A stretch of DNA of 64,000 nucleotides from Cryptococcus deneoformans JEC21 (taxonomy: Eukaryota; Basidiomycota; Tremellomycetes; Tremellales; Cryptococcaceae). Position 1 is the first letter of the stretch. Each line of letters begins with the position of its first letter. Positions 11,901-25,395 of the stretch are shown here, piece by piece. Below the pieces are notes generated by a model. It was not told where the DNA came from, ran no database searches, and saw only the letters and a list, made by a program, of their open reading frames with translations. Location: contig NC_006684.1 in assembly GCF_000091045.1 (NCBI RefSeq), forward strand, positions 1,501,581 to 1,565,580, read 5' to 3'. The translations under genes were made by a program, and so were the position numbers.

Positions 11901-14272
11901 TTTCGGTGGATGTCCCAGCTTGAAGATCCCAGGTTTCACCCATCCAGTGAAGGACTAGTAAGTAACAATCCCTTCCATCTCAATGGCCTAACTTACACGG
12001 CTGTTATTAGCTACCTCGAAGACATCATATCCGACTTACACTACTCTCCTACACCTTCTCGTTTTGGGCCCCGCCCATCTGAAGAACAAAAAGCGTCAAT
12101 TCGCGCCCAATTTGCCAAACTCAGTCTTTCCCCCGATTCTCAGCGCGCCTTGGAGATTCTCTCTGCCTCAGATCGTATTGACTATTCGCTTGTGGCTGCT
12201 GTCGTTAAGCACATCATCAACAACGCCACCTCTCCCGACGGTGCCATCTTGATCTTCATGCCAGGTGTGATGGAAATTCGTCAGTGCATCAGTGAACTCC
12301 AAACAACCTCCCTGGGATCAGTAGAAATTATGCCCCTCCATGCAAATCTCTCAAGTGCTGAACAACGAAGGGTCTTCCTCCCTACTAAACCCAAGCGAAA
12401 AATTGTCGTGGCCACAAACGTTGCGGAGACGTCTGTTACCATCCCCGACGTGATTTACGTGGTTGATGGAGGGAAAGTTAAAGAGACGCAGTATGAAGCT
12501 GGGAATGGGATGCAAAAGCTGGTTGAATGCTGGACCAGTCGAGCGTCGGGTAGGCAGAGAAGAGGTCGTGCAGGTCGAACACAACCGGGAGAGGTAAGTT
12601 AAATGTCTTCCCATCAAGACTTTGAACGTGGCAGCTGACAAACATTGGAGTGTTACAAGCTTTATACCCGACAAACTGAAAATAACAGCATGCCCCGATT
12701 CCCCGTTCCCGAAATTCTTAGAACACCTTTAGAGGCATTATTCTTACAAGTCAAGGCTATGAATGAGGATACGGATGTGAAGGCGTTTTTGAGGTACGTC
12801 TCAATTGTCATTCACAGCGATTAGCTTCTCATGCTACGGGATCACAATAGCAAGGCGATCGATCCGCCGAAGTTGGATGCCATCAATGCTGCATGGCAGA
12901 CACTTCAGGATCTTGGTGCGGTTGAAGGAGAAGATCACAAGAGTCGTCTTACCGCTCTCGGTAGACATGTGAGTTAAAGCATCATCATCCTGTCGCGTGT
13001 TTGGGTGGCTGACGTCGTGCATTTGTAGATGAGCGCCATTCCTGTAGACTTGCGTCTTGCAAAGATGCTTATTCTTGGTACTATCTTCAAGTGCCTGGAC
13101 CCGAGTGAGTCAACTTCTACTTAGCCCATTTAGAAATACCTGGGGCTGATCCAGCTGGTCCCAGTTCTCACAATTGCGGCCTTGCTGTCATCAAAACCTC
13201 TTTTCACCTCCCCTATCGACAAGCGTGACGAAGCAAAGAAAGCCCGAGAGTCTTTTGCTTGGGCAAGATCTGATCTGCTCACCGATGTGAGAGCGTACGA
13301 TGCCTGTATAGACGTGAGGAAGAAGGGCGGTAGTCACGGTGCGGTCAGGCAATTCTGCGAACAAAATTTTATCTCTCCCACCACACTTCGAGATATTACC
13401 TCCCTTCGATCCGACTTCCTTTCCGCCCTTTCTTCTCTCGGGTTCATGTCCTCTTCGTCAAGCGCGGCAGAGCTCGCCAAATATAATGTGAACGCCAAGG
13501 TGGACAACCTCGTGAAAGGAGTTGTCGTCGGCGGTCTTTATCCGCGAGTTGTCAAGATTGCCATGCCGAAAGCTCAGTTTGAGAGAGTGCAGCAGGGAAC
13601 AGTGCAAAAGGATGTAAGTAGAGTCACCAGCCAAACAATCACGTCCTTTCTAATTAGGATGCTGATCCACGATTGTGATGCTGATCCACGATTGTTCATG
13701 AATAGCACGAAGCAAAAGAGGTCAAACTCTACGATCAATCTGGTCGTGTATTCATTCATCCCAGCTCTATCTTATTTACAGAATCCGGTTTCAAATCCGG
13801 ATATCTGACTTACTTCTCGAAGAATGAGACAAGCAAAGTTTTTTTGAGAGATGCCACAGAGGTAAGCCACCTTTGTTTTCATTACCTTGCTGGCTCTAGG
13901 AGAGTCGAATGAGTAATGCTAATGAACGTAAACTGAAGGTGCCGCTTTACGGGCTTTTGCTCTTCGGAGGAAATATCACAATCAACCATTGGGCTGGAGG
14001 TATTATGCTTGGTACAGACGGCCATGTCAAGATACGAGCAAACACGCGTATAGGTGTTTTGTGTTCTCAATTGAGGTATGTCATTCACTTCACCTTGTTC
14101 ACTGTGTCTAAACATCTGTTGGAGATACTGACGTGCACTGTTCAACAGACGGCTTCTTGACGCGCAGTTATCTGAGCAAATCGAGTCGCCCCATGCCGCA
14201 GATTTGACTGGTCACGAGGAGGTAGTGCAGGCAATGTTGGCATTGCTGCAGCGGGACGGATTGTCCATATAG
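8974..14272 (+). CDS. DEAH-box RNA helicase, DHX57/DHX29/YLR419W type
   Basis: Large DExH ATP-dependent RNA helicase, about 1,450 residues. Order: basic N-terminus (MAPKRRPANVVRSG), a dsRBD-like stretch, a UBA-like helix bundle (DKLVKQAGFPRKAVEKVLETEE), an RWD domain (ALQAVLGERYEETSAISF to YPTCAPAFYLTSD), then the helicase core. Visible motifs are I (TGCGKS), Ia (VTQPRRVAAM), II (DEAH), III (SATIN), V (ATNVAETSVTIPDV) and VI (QRRGRAGRTQPG), followed by HA2 and OB-fold regions (VLLRDATE-type end). UBA plus RWD plus DEAH is the YLR419W/DHX57 architecture; DHX29-like roles in translation are possible. At least a dozen introns are present, including micro-exons of 17 nt (11278-11294) and 15 nt (11834-11848). 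One intron (13614-13705) carries a 19-bp tandem duplication. The stop is at 14270-14272. Confidence 0.88.
11278..11294 (+). other. 17-nt micro-exon encoding Walker A (helicase motif I)
   Basis: Intron 11231-11277 (GTGAGT donor, AAG acceptor) and intron 11295-11353 (GTAATT donor, CAG acceptor) leave a 17-nt exon. Joined, the frame reads GE-TGCGK-STQLPQF, the obligatory DEAH motif I. Skipping the exon would shift the frame and delete the ATP site. Confidence 0.88.
11834..11848 (+). other. 15-nt micro-exon between helicase motif III and IV
   Basis: Bounded by TTTAG upstream and GTCAGT downstream. Splicing gives SATIN-EQIFI-DYFGGCPSLKIPGFTHPV, as DEAH helicases require after motif III. The exon is exactly 15 nt, so skipping it would keep the frame. 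Confidence 0.82.
13658..13695 (+). repeat. 19-bp perfect tandem duplication inside an intron
   Basis: The unit GATGCTGATCCACGATTGT occurs at 13658-13676 and again, without a mismatch, at 13677-13695. It lies near the 3' end of the helicase intron 13614-13705, between an upstream AG (13656-13657) and the AG that restores the coding frame (13704-13705). Confidence 0.9.
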
Positions 14273-14490
14273 TAGACTTCAAGTAGCATTTTTTACATAA
14301 TCTTGCATCAATCTTGCATTCACTGTACAAGTGACCGACAAATTTTGAGAACGGGTCAAGGGTTTATGCATTACCATATATTAACAAACTTACAAAGTAT
14401 AAGAAAACATGAAAAGATTAATCCGAACCCAAGACAGAAAGGAAAACATTCTCGAAGGGAAAAAAGCATAGCTTCGCGTTTCAGCCCTCT

Positions 14491-17185
<2,695 letters not shown>

Positions 17186-17897
17186 TGTTGCTTGTTTGGG
17201 TTGGTGCGAAAAGTAAGGATGAAAGAGGGGATAGAGATGAAATTGAAGGATATCTCATGAAGAACCTGAATTCAATTTACGCGTCGAGCGCGTTCGCGAC
17301 GAACTTTGTTTTGCTTGTATCTAATCCCCCACTTTGCTTGCACAAGACAGCACCCGTCCATTTTATGGGATTGCATTTCTAGTACATATTTAAGACTAGT
17401 ATGTGGACAGACCCGGTCGGCTGGATATCTATCATCCCTGCCAAAGCTACAGATTCGTGAAAAGCTACCTTTTCGCCCCTTGTTTGTTTCGAGAGAAGGT
17501 TCATATTTCGACACTTCCATCATGTGGCCGAGCGTACTTTGCTAATATTATCTTCTAACGAAAGACAGAGGATATTTGCGTGCGAGATGAGAGCATTGAG
17601 AAGTATACCAAGAAATCCGAGAAAGCTTGAATAGCCTGCGTTAATACATGTGGCTTTATCTTCGTTGTCTTTGATGAATTAACACATAAGCTTCAAACAT
17701 CCATCTGGCCAAGAGTGTTTACGTTTTGTTATGAGCATAAACAGTGCGAATGAACATGAAAGTGATGTCTTGCACTATGAAAAGCTTTGATTTCGTCTCG
17801 GCCGGAACTAGTCAATGTCATACAACACTGCATGATCCCATGCTCGCATATCCACTTATCGTACAATTGCTTGCCAGCCATCTATCTGATGCACTCT
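17186..17897. other. Intergenic: MCM5 promoter and Fyv7-like 3' end
   Basis: 712 bp. It holds the MCM5 upstream region with its ACGCGT box. The rest is AT-rich, with short frames in both directions but no credible gene or RNA. Confidence 0.55.
17279..17284. promoter_or_regulatory. MCB-like ACGCGT element upstream of MCM5
   Basis: The palindrome ACGCGT lies 94 bp upstream of the MCM5 start, followed by further CGCG/TCGCGA sequence (17288-17298). This is the Mbp1/Swi6 (MBF) core used by G1/S genes in yeasts. Use here is inferred from position and gene function. Confidence 0.55.
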
Positions 17898-18686
17898 TCA
17901 CATCCTCTTGATCTTCTCCAACAACACCCCCATCCTAGCGCCCATATTCGGCTGACCTCTCCCTTTTGATAAACCCGTTGCATCCTTCGCCCGATGATAT
18001 TTTGAAAAACCTTCTTTCTTCAATGTTCTTAAGGATGGTTTCGGTTCAGAGGAAGGAGCGGAAGGGGGAGGAGACGGCGAAAGAGCGCGGACTTTGGGTT
18101 TAGGGGGTGCTTCCTCGACTCGAGACTTCCGAGTAGTTTTGTCGTAAGGCTTATTGTTGTAAGACTTGTTGAATGGCTTGTTGGGACGAGAGAAAGAAGA
18201 GGAAGAAGAGGAAGGGCCGGCACGGGCACGAATCCGAGCCGTATCCGGATCCTCTTCCCCTCTCTCTTCCCTCTCCCGCCTTTCCTTCCCCTTAAAGCTT
18301 CCTGTCTTCCCCTTGAGTTTGTTATCGCTTTCTTCCCGTTCATTGCGTCGCCTAGAACCGTCACCTAGTCGCTCACTCTCCATCCCTTCAGCGCGAAGGA
18401 CTTTGGCGTATTGTTTTTTGACTTTGGCACGTTGAATCAAGTCGGTCTTGATCTTCTTAGCTGCGGATTCATATGCGGTGTTAGCCAGGATTTGAGCAGA
18501 GAGGATATACCGCGTCAAGACGCGTAAAATGGAATACACACCTTTACCGAGGTAAGCATCTTTGGGTGCACGAGATGGTGCAGTCTTGAATCCCTGCTTT
18601 GCACTTGCGTTCGGAGCCGACCTGGCTCTCGGCTTAGGCTTTGGCGCCTTACCTGACTCTTTCTGTTTCTTTGTAACTCTGGGCAT
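17898..18686 (-). CDS. Fyv7-like rRNA-processing protein
   Basis: Small, highly basic nucleolar-type protein. Start ATG at 18686 (MPRVTKKQKESGKAPKPKPRARS). An intron with donor GTGTGT restores DAYLGK-AKKIKTDLIQRAKVKKQYAKVL, which looks like the Fyv7 family core (basic helix, K-x-Y-x-K-x-L). The middle is Arg/Glu/Ser-rich low complexity. The C-terminus SKGRGQPNMGARMGVLLEKIKRM matches the family's RGQPxMxxRxxxLLEKI ending. Fyv7 acts in 18S rRNA processing in the small-subunit processome. It is divergent from eIF1 (327 bp between starts). The assignment rests on the two ends; the middle is not informative. Confidence 0.68.
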   Translation of the reverse strand: MPRVTKKQKESGKAPKPKPRARSAPNASAKQGFKTAPSRAPKDAYLGKGVYSILRVLTRYILSAQILANTAYESAAKKIKTDLIQRAKVKKQYAKVLRAEGMESERLGDGSRRRNEREESDNKLKGKTGSFKGKERREREERGEEDPDTARIRARAGPSSSSSSFSRPNKPFNKSYNNKPYDKTTRKSRVEEAPPKPKVRALSPSPPPSAPSSEPKPSLRTLKKEGFSKYHRAKDATGLSKGRGQPNMGARMGVLLEKIKRM

Positions 18687-19013
18687 TGTTGCCAAGTACT
18701 ACTTGCGTTGTCTTTGACCAACTTTTTCTGGTTGTCATTCCGAGAAGCCTCTCGAAATCCTTCGTTCGCCGTCGGTGGAGGCCAGCTTTGAAACTCAAAA
18801 TAAGCTGTGGGTGGCGAACGCCACCTGGAACAATCGCCGAAAACGCCGCCATAATCAGCGCTGACGGTCTCCATTCATATCAGTTGTCATTAAAGCCGTG
18901 ACTTGATTTACATATCGAATCTCTTTCTCTTCTTTTCCCGTTCTCACTCACCACTCATCTTTCTGGCTTTCAAACACATTTTCTCGAACAAGCGACCTAC
19001 ATTACTTAGTTGA

Positions 19014-19807
19014 ATGAGCACTACAGGTGCGTATTTGATCGCAGATCTCGCGCATTGGAACATTTTCGCCGCTTTTCAAAATATTGTGTTTCCGCAATTG
19101 ATCAGTGGGAAAAGAGCGATTATGTGATTGTGGCGAAACGGAAAGGCAAAGGCTGATAAATTGTCTTGAAGTTACCCAGAGCAAGGTGGACGCCACTACC
19201 AAGAAGACAAAGGCCCCTGCGGCTACAGCTGGGGTTGAGAACCTCGGTCCTGCTTTTGGTAAGAAAACAATCTGTTTGTAAGGACGGACCTAACGTCCTT
19301 AATAGACCCGTTTGCTCCCGTTAACGACTTGAACGACACTCCCTCTATCGAAAAGGCCGTCGGCTCCAAAAATGACAAGATTCACATCCGTGAGTCGCCA
19401 CATCTCTCTCACATCTTGCAGCTCTAGATATCCTAACCGCTACGCAGGTCTCCAACAGCGTAACGGTCGAAAGACCCTTACCACTGTGCAGGGTATCCCC
19501 AGCAAGTACAACCACTCCAAGATTCTCAAAGCGATGAAGAAGGAGTTTGCCTGCAACGGTACCGTTGTCAAGCCCGAAGTTGACTCTGGCGAGGAAGACT
19601 CTCCTGCCCCCGTCGCCAAAAACCACGGTGACGTTTTGCAGCTGCAAGGTGACCAGAGGGTCGCCGCCAAGCAGTTCCTCATTGACTCGGGGATCGTCGC
19701 TCAGAAGGAGGCCAAGGACCTTATCGTTGTGTGAGTATACTCTGCGATACGAATTGATTTGTTGAACGAGTTGCTGATTTTTTATGCGTCTTAGCCACGG
19801 TTACTAA
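19014..19807 (+). CDS. SUI1: Translation initiation factor eIF1 (SUI1)
   Basis: eIF1 monitors start-codon recognition in the 43S pre-initiation complex. The first exon encodes only MSTT plus one base (19014-19026); the first intron (about 145 nt) is longer than is usual here. A variable N-terminal segment (VTQSKVDATTKKTK) precedes the SUI1 fold: IHIRLQQRNGRKTLTTVQGI, KILKAMKKEFACNGTVV, and VLQLQGDQRVAAKQFLIDSGI. Between these lies an acidic insertion (DSGEEDSPAPVAKNHG) longer than in yeast eIF1. The last intron splits V-HGY and the stop is at 19805-19807. Divergent partner: the Fyv7-like gene, also a ribosome-related product. Confidence 0.95.
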
Positions 19808-20008
19808 GCCAGAGCCTTTTAGGGACGAAGCAACTTGAATCCCCTGCAAGTGGGAATTTTCAATATTTGTATCTATCCAATGCTCGTTGCCTGTGTCTTA
19901 TGAATTGATCGTCAGATAAGCGCTGCGAGAGGGTTATATGTAGTATGAGTTGATGGTGATGACATGTCCTAATAGTACTGTTACACACAACATAAATAAA
20001 TGTTCGGC

Positions 20009-21571
20009 CTAACTTAAAATCTCGTCTTCCAATGCCTGCATCTTTCCTAAAGTTAGCACCTATACTAGGGGCTGCCACAGAGGACGTACCTTGTAGTGCA
20101 GCAACCCTCCATGCTCGCCAAGTTCTTCGCCTTCCGCCATCATAATCTGCGCAGAAAGAAATCCATCAGACTGAATCTCCAGACACACTTTGATTGAATT
20201 CTGCAAAGCTCTCGAGAGATGCGCGAAATGCGCAGAATGATAGCTATTCTCCTTTCTCATCAGAAACAAGCAAACACATTACAATGAGAAGATCTAGAAC
20301 CGACCTGAAAGAAATCCCCTCGTCTACACAGATAAACCTCTGCATCACCTCTTTATCATTCGGATAATCCAACTCGACACTCCCAAAATCTCCTTCAGCT
20401 TGTATACTGAACTGTCCCATTTCATCGATCCGTCTTCCTGTCCGTATGGTAGAGGTTGTTACATCGGCGTTCATCTCGCGCTCGGGGGAATCATTACCAC
20501 CATCACCATCATGACCTCTTCCATGAGCGCGGGGTGGGATGGCGCTGAGTGTTATGCGGGATGATGAAGGTGGGAGGTCAAGGAGGGCGTCGCGCAACCA
20601 GTCGGAACGCATGATGACGTATAGCGCACTATTGGGTTGGCCAGGCATGACGATTAATTTTGAGATGAAATTCAATAAGGGAAGGGGAGAGATGAACATA
20701 CCGCTCATTTTGGTCAAATATTGGGTTGAGAATTTCTTCCGGGTCGAGGGTACGTAAAGCGCATGTCGTCGTGGGACCTTTGGATTCGTCTCGCCTATAT
20801 CACCAAAATACAAGCACGGAACACAAATAAGGACAGACACAACCCCTATCAGCAAGAGCGTACAAACGGTCCGAAAAGAAGGAAGGAATCGAACGGACAA
20901 GAGGAGGTTCAGCTCGTACCCTGGACCCATCCACTCCATCCGCATACCCGTCATCCCCTTCCTCTCTTTCGCCCACCTCCGGTCTTCATCCGCTCCGCCC
21001 CCACTTCCACTCCCTTCCCCTGTAGGGTTTTCCGCTTCCCCAGCCCAGCGCCGCTTACTTCTCAGATTTGAAATGTTCTCCTTCCCTGACGAACCGGCGT
21101 TACCAAAGATGTTTAGGCACTGAAGAAGAGAGTCAAGGGAGAATTCGAATGTGGCTGGGAAATCGGTTCTACGGAATGTCCATGAGGAGAAGATGTGCGA
21201 TGGGATGTAAGCGGCAGCTGTTGCACCAATTGCAGTTAGTTTTTCCCGCCTCATATGGTACAGAATCAAAGCGGCGTACCGCAAAGTGTCCGAGCGTCCT
21301 CGACAGTGACTGTGACTAAGTTGTCTGTTGCGTCCAATATAGCGTTCTACGATCCGTCAGAGTCTGGTTTGAGGTGAACATCTGCAACGCGCACATGTTT
21401 GAGCCCAATACCACGCAAGAGTTTCGCAAATGGTCGAACATCTTCCATCTCAGCCACAAAGACCTATGAAGATGGAAAATCAGCTTAAGGAATCGTCCAA
21501 AAGATATCAATGTGGTGGCAGGCGTTGAAAAAGATACCAACCGGAAGATGAGCATTATTTGGTTGTGTCAT
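20009..21571 (-). CDS. RAD1: DNA damage checkpoint clamp subunit Rad1 (9-1-1 complex)
   Basis: PCNA-like subunit of the Rad9-Rad1-Hus1 clamp. The start MTQPNNAHLP at 21571 is spliced to VFVAEMEDVRPFAKLLRGIGLKHVRVA, then TVEDARTLCAAAYIPSHIFSSWTF and FEFSLDSLLQCLNIFGNAG, which are the characteristic Rad1 N-terminal blocks. After a Gly/Ser-rich insertion (GEGSGSGGGADEDRR) the frame resumes through DESKGPTTTCALRTLDPEE and RALYVIMRSDWLRDALLDLPPSSSRITLSA. The end is SYHSAHFAHLSRALQNSIKVCLEIQ, then MMAEGEELGEHGGLLHYK and probably MQALEDEILS. Seven or so introns are needed. The last acceptor (near 20045) is the least certain. Confidence 0.88.
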
Positions 21572-22193
21572 GTTTACAGCTCGTCTATTCAACTAGGCGA
21601 GTGAATAGACTGGAAAGCCTTAATATAAAAAGAAGAAGCCTCAAAAGAAGCAAAGATTGATGAAGATCGCGTAAGCTGAAAGTACAAACGCGTATCGACG
21701 CGACGGGATAAAAGTTATGTCGCTGGAACATTGGCTTGCACTTGGAATTCAGCTCCGTCGCGAAGAAGAATACTCATGCTGCTGTATCTTCTTCCAATCT
21801 CTTAATTTTCCAGTTTGCCACGGGGCATGCTCTTATTAGGATGGGTAGCAGTGTGGATGGTCCTTAGTTTCTATCAGTTACCCTCCTTGATTACGAACAA
21901 CACCATTCTCACGAACGACGAATGAATACGAGACTTCACGACGCTCTAGCTCTCTTGTCCCTCCGATTTTTTCATGAACTTGACACTTTGGCATTGACCA
22001 GGGAAATGGTAAAAAGCTGTGTACTCCATAAAGCCTTGCCTTCTTTGTTGAGCATTAGACCGATGAGAGATGTTCTCACCAACAAAAGGCCCATGGCGAA
22101 TGAGATACGCGGGAATTTAAACCTGAAATGATGACGTCTGCATTTAGTAACTTGCCATTTCCTACTTATACCCAATAATGCGATACGATTCAT
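21572..22193. other. Intergenic: divergent promoter of RAD1 and the rhomboid gene
   Basis: 622 bp. Apart from the ACGCGT pair near RAD1 I see no gene; the small plus-strand frame at 21922-22131 has no recognisable features. Confidence 0.55.
21688..21693. promoter_or_regulatory. MCB-like ACGCGT element upstream of RAD1
   Basis: ACGCGT 117 bp upstream of the RAD1 start, followed at once by ATCGACGCGACG, a second CGCG core. With the box upstream of MCM5, it suggests MBF-type G1/S control of replication and checkpoint genes. Functional use is inferred. Confidence 0.5.
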
Positions 22194-23643
22194 ATGCGTC
22201 CTTTTTCATCTTCTCCGCTCTATACACCCCCGATAACGTTCAACAAAATGGCATTAAGAGCGGCGTTCGGACTCTCGCATTCATTTCCAAGGGTTCAACC
22301 AGTTTCTATGGCCACTATCAGACCCTCACACGCCTTCTTTACGCCATTCATCCCTCGCACTGCCGGACCCAGCCGATCACTCCTCACTTCCTCCCCTTTC
22401 ACCGCCCGATCTTCTCCTTTGCCTCAATCTCCCCCCCTATCCAGCCTTCTCACCAAGAGATCATTCACTTCTTCAACCAACTCTCTCATCAGATCAACTT
22501 ACTTCCCACGGGGAGGTCGGTCGGGTGGTAATGGTTATGGTTCGGGGGGTGGTGGACCCCAAGGACCTTGGGCGTGGTTCACAAGGCTTAGGAGAAGGAT
22601 CGATAGGATACCGACCATGACGCTTGTATATGGGCTGATCGGTATCAATGGAGCTGTGTTTTTGCTTTGGCAATATGCTCTCTCCTCCGCTGTGAGTCGT
22701 CACATATAGCTGATCAAAGCTCGATGGCTTGGACGAGTCCAAAGCTGATTTCCGAGATTGATAGCAACGATTCCGTGATCCTTCACTCTTATATTTTTTA
22801 AGAAACAATTTTATCTTAAATGAAGTCAACGTCTTTTCCGGGAGAATGTAGGTGTATCTCTCCTCTGATGAGCCACCTAGAGCACGTCCATTTAGCTGAC
22901 GAAACTACTTCCAGATGGACACTGGTGACGAGCGCCTTTTCCCATAGTAATGGTACACATATCTTTGTCAATTGTTTAGGTCTTTACTTTTTGGCCCCTG
23001 CAGCCGCTTCGTAAGTTCCAATTTGCATTTCACCATAGGGATACATAAGTTGATCCGCTTTGTTAGAATTATGGGCTCCGCCTCGTTCCTTGGCCTTTAT
23101 CTGGGAGGTAAGCTTCCTTCCTCGTTCCTTTTCCCCAAACCCAGTGTTAATAACGAAACCCCTTTCATAATTATATAATCATATTGTAGCCGGTGTATTC
23201 TCCTCCCTCGTCTCGCTCGGTTACCATCGCTTCTCCCGACACAGGTGGTGGGGTAGTGAAGGCGCTTCTGGCGCTATTTACGCATGTCTCGCGTACTATG
23301 GTGCTCTATTCCCTAATTCTCAGGTGTTGATGTTCTTCGTCATCCCTATGCCTGTATGGGTTGCTATTGGTGGTATCTTTGCTGTAAGTCCCTTTTTCGC
23401 TTTCCTGGTTTTTTGCTGTTCCGGTTCTCTGGATTTTTCGAGCTGGAGTTTTTTTTAAATTATGAAGTTGCTGACGCGATGTAATGGATGTAGTGGGATT
23501 TTTACTCTGCTGTCCAGAGACCCAATTCGGGAACTGACTCTGCGGGGCATTTGGGTGGGATTATCTATGGTTTGGGGGCCGCTATGGCTTTGAAGAGAGG
23601 TGGATTTATGAGGATGATGAGAGGTGGTCGATCCAGGTGGTAA
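22194..23643 (+). CDS. Rhomboid intramembrane serine protease, mitochondrial type (Pcp1/PARL-like)
   Basis: Polytopic protease that cleaves substrates within the membrane. The N-terminus (MRPFSSSPLYTPPITFNKM...) is basic and Ser-rich with no acidic residues early on, as expected for a mitochondrial presequence; a second ATG at 22248 is an alternative start. TM segments appear at MTLVYGLIGINGAVFLLWQYAL, FVNCLGLYFLAPAAA and further on. The catalytic serine lies in GASGAIYACLAYYG and the catalytic histidine in SAGHLGGIIYG. The family signature HIFVNCLGLYF (HxxxN) is present. Five or six exons; one intron near 22690-22840 is about 150 nt. The stop is at 23641. The Gly-rich linker before the first TM (GGNGYGSGGGGPQGPW) is notable. 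Substrate cannot be told. Confidence 0.87.
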
Positions 23644-24109
23644 AATACTAGTATTCGTACTTCTCAATCATTACTATAAAAAATCTGAGGGAAGTATGGA
23701 CATGTGAAGCCCCTAGTTCAAACTTGACATTGACTTTCCGTATCCCTTGACTTTTGAAGCAAGAAACCAAAGTCACTTGTAATAATGCTGCATATGGTGG
23801 GTTGTGCTCCGAATTGTGAAGACTTAATGAAACATGGAAAGAGGAACTAAACTAAAGATTATCGCTTCAAATTGATATGAGTTCTTGAATCAGTGAATGG
23901 ATTGACTAGATTGACTAACTATGTTTGTACCTCGCACGCACAGTATACAGGATCCACTAAACCGTACGCCACATGCTCACTCTACACCCCGGGATAAATA
24001 CCAATCTATAATGACAACGTTATGACGATCCGACCAAATAGTGTTTTGGACCTAATGATTCTTGATTCCTGGCTGGCCTCTTTTGAGTGCGTTGTTTTTT
24101 GCGTGCACT
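23644..24109. other. Intergenic, convergent 3' ends
   Basis: 466 bp of AT-rich sequence between the rhomboid gene and the glutaredoxin gene. No gene, RNA or repeat seen. Confidence 0.6.
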
Positions 24110-25395
24110 TCATGATCGATCCTCATGATCTTCGAACTCATCCCTCCTATTCTCCTCAGAGTCAGGCAGCAAGCTTGTTGCTCGCCTGACCAACCCGGGG
24201 AAAGCACCCATCTCTTCGAATTTGCGATGCAATCCGCCTTCGGAATGCAAGAGCGTGATATCGTCGGAACCGCCAATAGAGATAAAGTCGAGGAGGACGT
24301 TGGGGACGGTTCGGCGGTTGGTGAAACGTTGTAAGAGCCCTTGGAGGGCTTCCATATCGGCTATATCCGAAGAAGGAAGGAGAAAAAACGACAGGTTAGC
24401 TTATGGCAGTTGGGTGGAGGTGGATGGGGACTTACATCGTTGGTTAAGTTCGATGATGAATGGTGCGGGAGAAAGATGGTACTTGCCAAGAATGGATTTG
24501 GCATTCTTAGAGTACGGGCAGTATGTCTAGAATGATCCATCCGTCAGCATTATACATGAGCAAAAGACGAAAAAAAGACTGAACTCACCTTGGAGAAAAC
24601 GACGATTCTATACCTTTTATTCGCAAAGTCTGCCCACCCGTCTTCAAATATGATTTCATCCTCTTCCCCAGCGTCAATCGATGATAACAACTTTTCAAAG
24701 CCCGATGACCCAATCTTCTTCAAATGCGACTTGCTCGGCACCTCGAAATCATTCGGCAAAACTCCACCTTCAGCCAACCACCAGACCAACGCCCTTAGTG
24801 ACTGAGCTACATTCTGTGCTTGAACATTTTGCTTGTGTGCTTGAAGTTCAGCTTCGGCAGCAGCTTCCTCTGCTGAGAGAGGTTCGGCTTCGGTATAAGT
24901 ATCCCAGAACAAGTCGTCTTCTGCTATTAACTCGTTTTCGTCTACTGTTAAAAGCATGACGCCGTTGTCCATTTTTGAATCTGGACGGTGTATCACGCGT
25001 TCTGATGTGGGTAGGGGTAATATATCTTCATTGGGGGTCCTAATGTGTAATCTTGAAGCGGCAGAATTGTACCGACCAAGATCGGAGCCAGGACTAGTGT
25101 AGACAAAGAAGAAGAGGGCGAGGGTGAGGATACCACCAATAGTGACGGAATAGGGATATTGAGATGCCCGGTTCTTGATGCCGTATGATAGTCTTCGCGC
25201 AGCTGAGCGCCGTGAGGAATGACCAGAGAAGGAGTGACGGGTCAGCGGGAGGAGAGGAGCGTTGTTATTACCGTAGTTGTTGAAAGGCATGGTGATGGAA
25301 GGCAAGCTGAAGGCTCTGCGAGATTCGAATCCAGGGAGGAATCCAGGGAGATTGGAAGGTTGCGAGCGTGGTGATATAGGTTCGTCAAAGTGCAT
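24110..25395 (-). CDS. Membrane-anchored glutaredoxin (Grx6/Grx7-like)
   Basis: Single-pass type II membrane protein with a C-terminal thioredoxin-fold glutaredoxin. Start MHFDEPISPRSQPS at 25395; a cytosolic tail rich in Arg/Ser precedes one TM segment (YSVTIGGILTLALFFFVYTS, about residue 90). A long acidic stalk follows (LSAEEAAAEAELQAHKQ). The glutaredoxin part begins YRIVVFSK; an intron here is followed by TYCPYSKNAKSILGKY, giving the dithiol-type active site CPYS. RRTVPNVLLDFISIGGSDDI supplies the cis-Pro (TVPN) and the GG-x-DD glutathione-binding loop. Topology suggests the catalytic domain faces the ER/Golgi lumen, as for yeast Grx6/7. At roughly 380 residues it is longer than yeast Grx6/7 because of the N-terminal and stalk regions. 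Confidence 0.85.
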
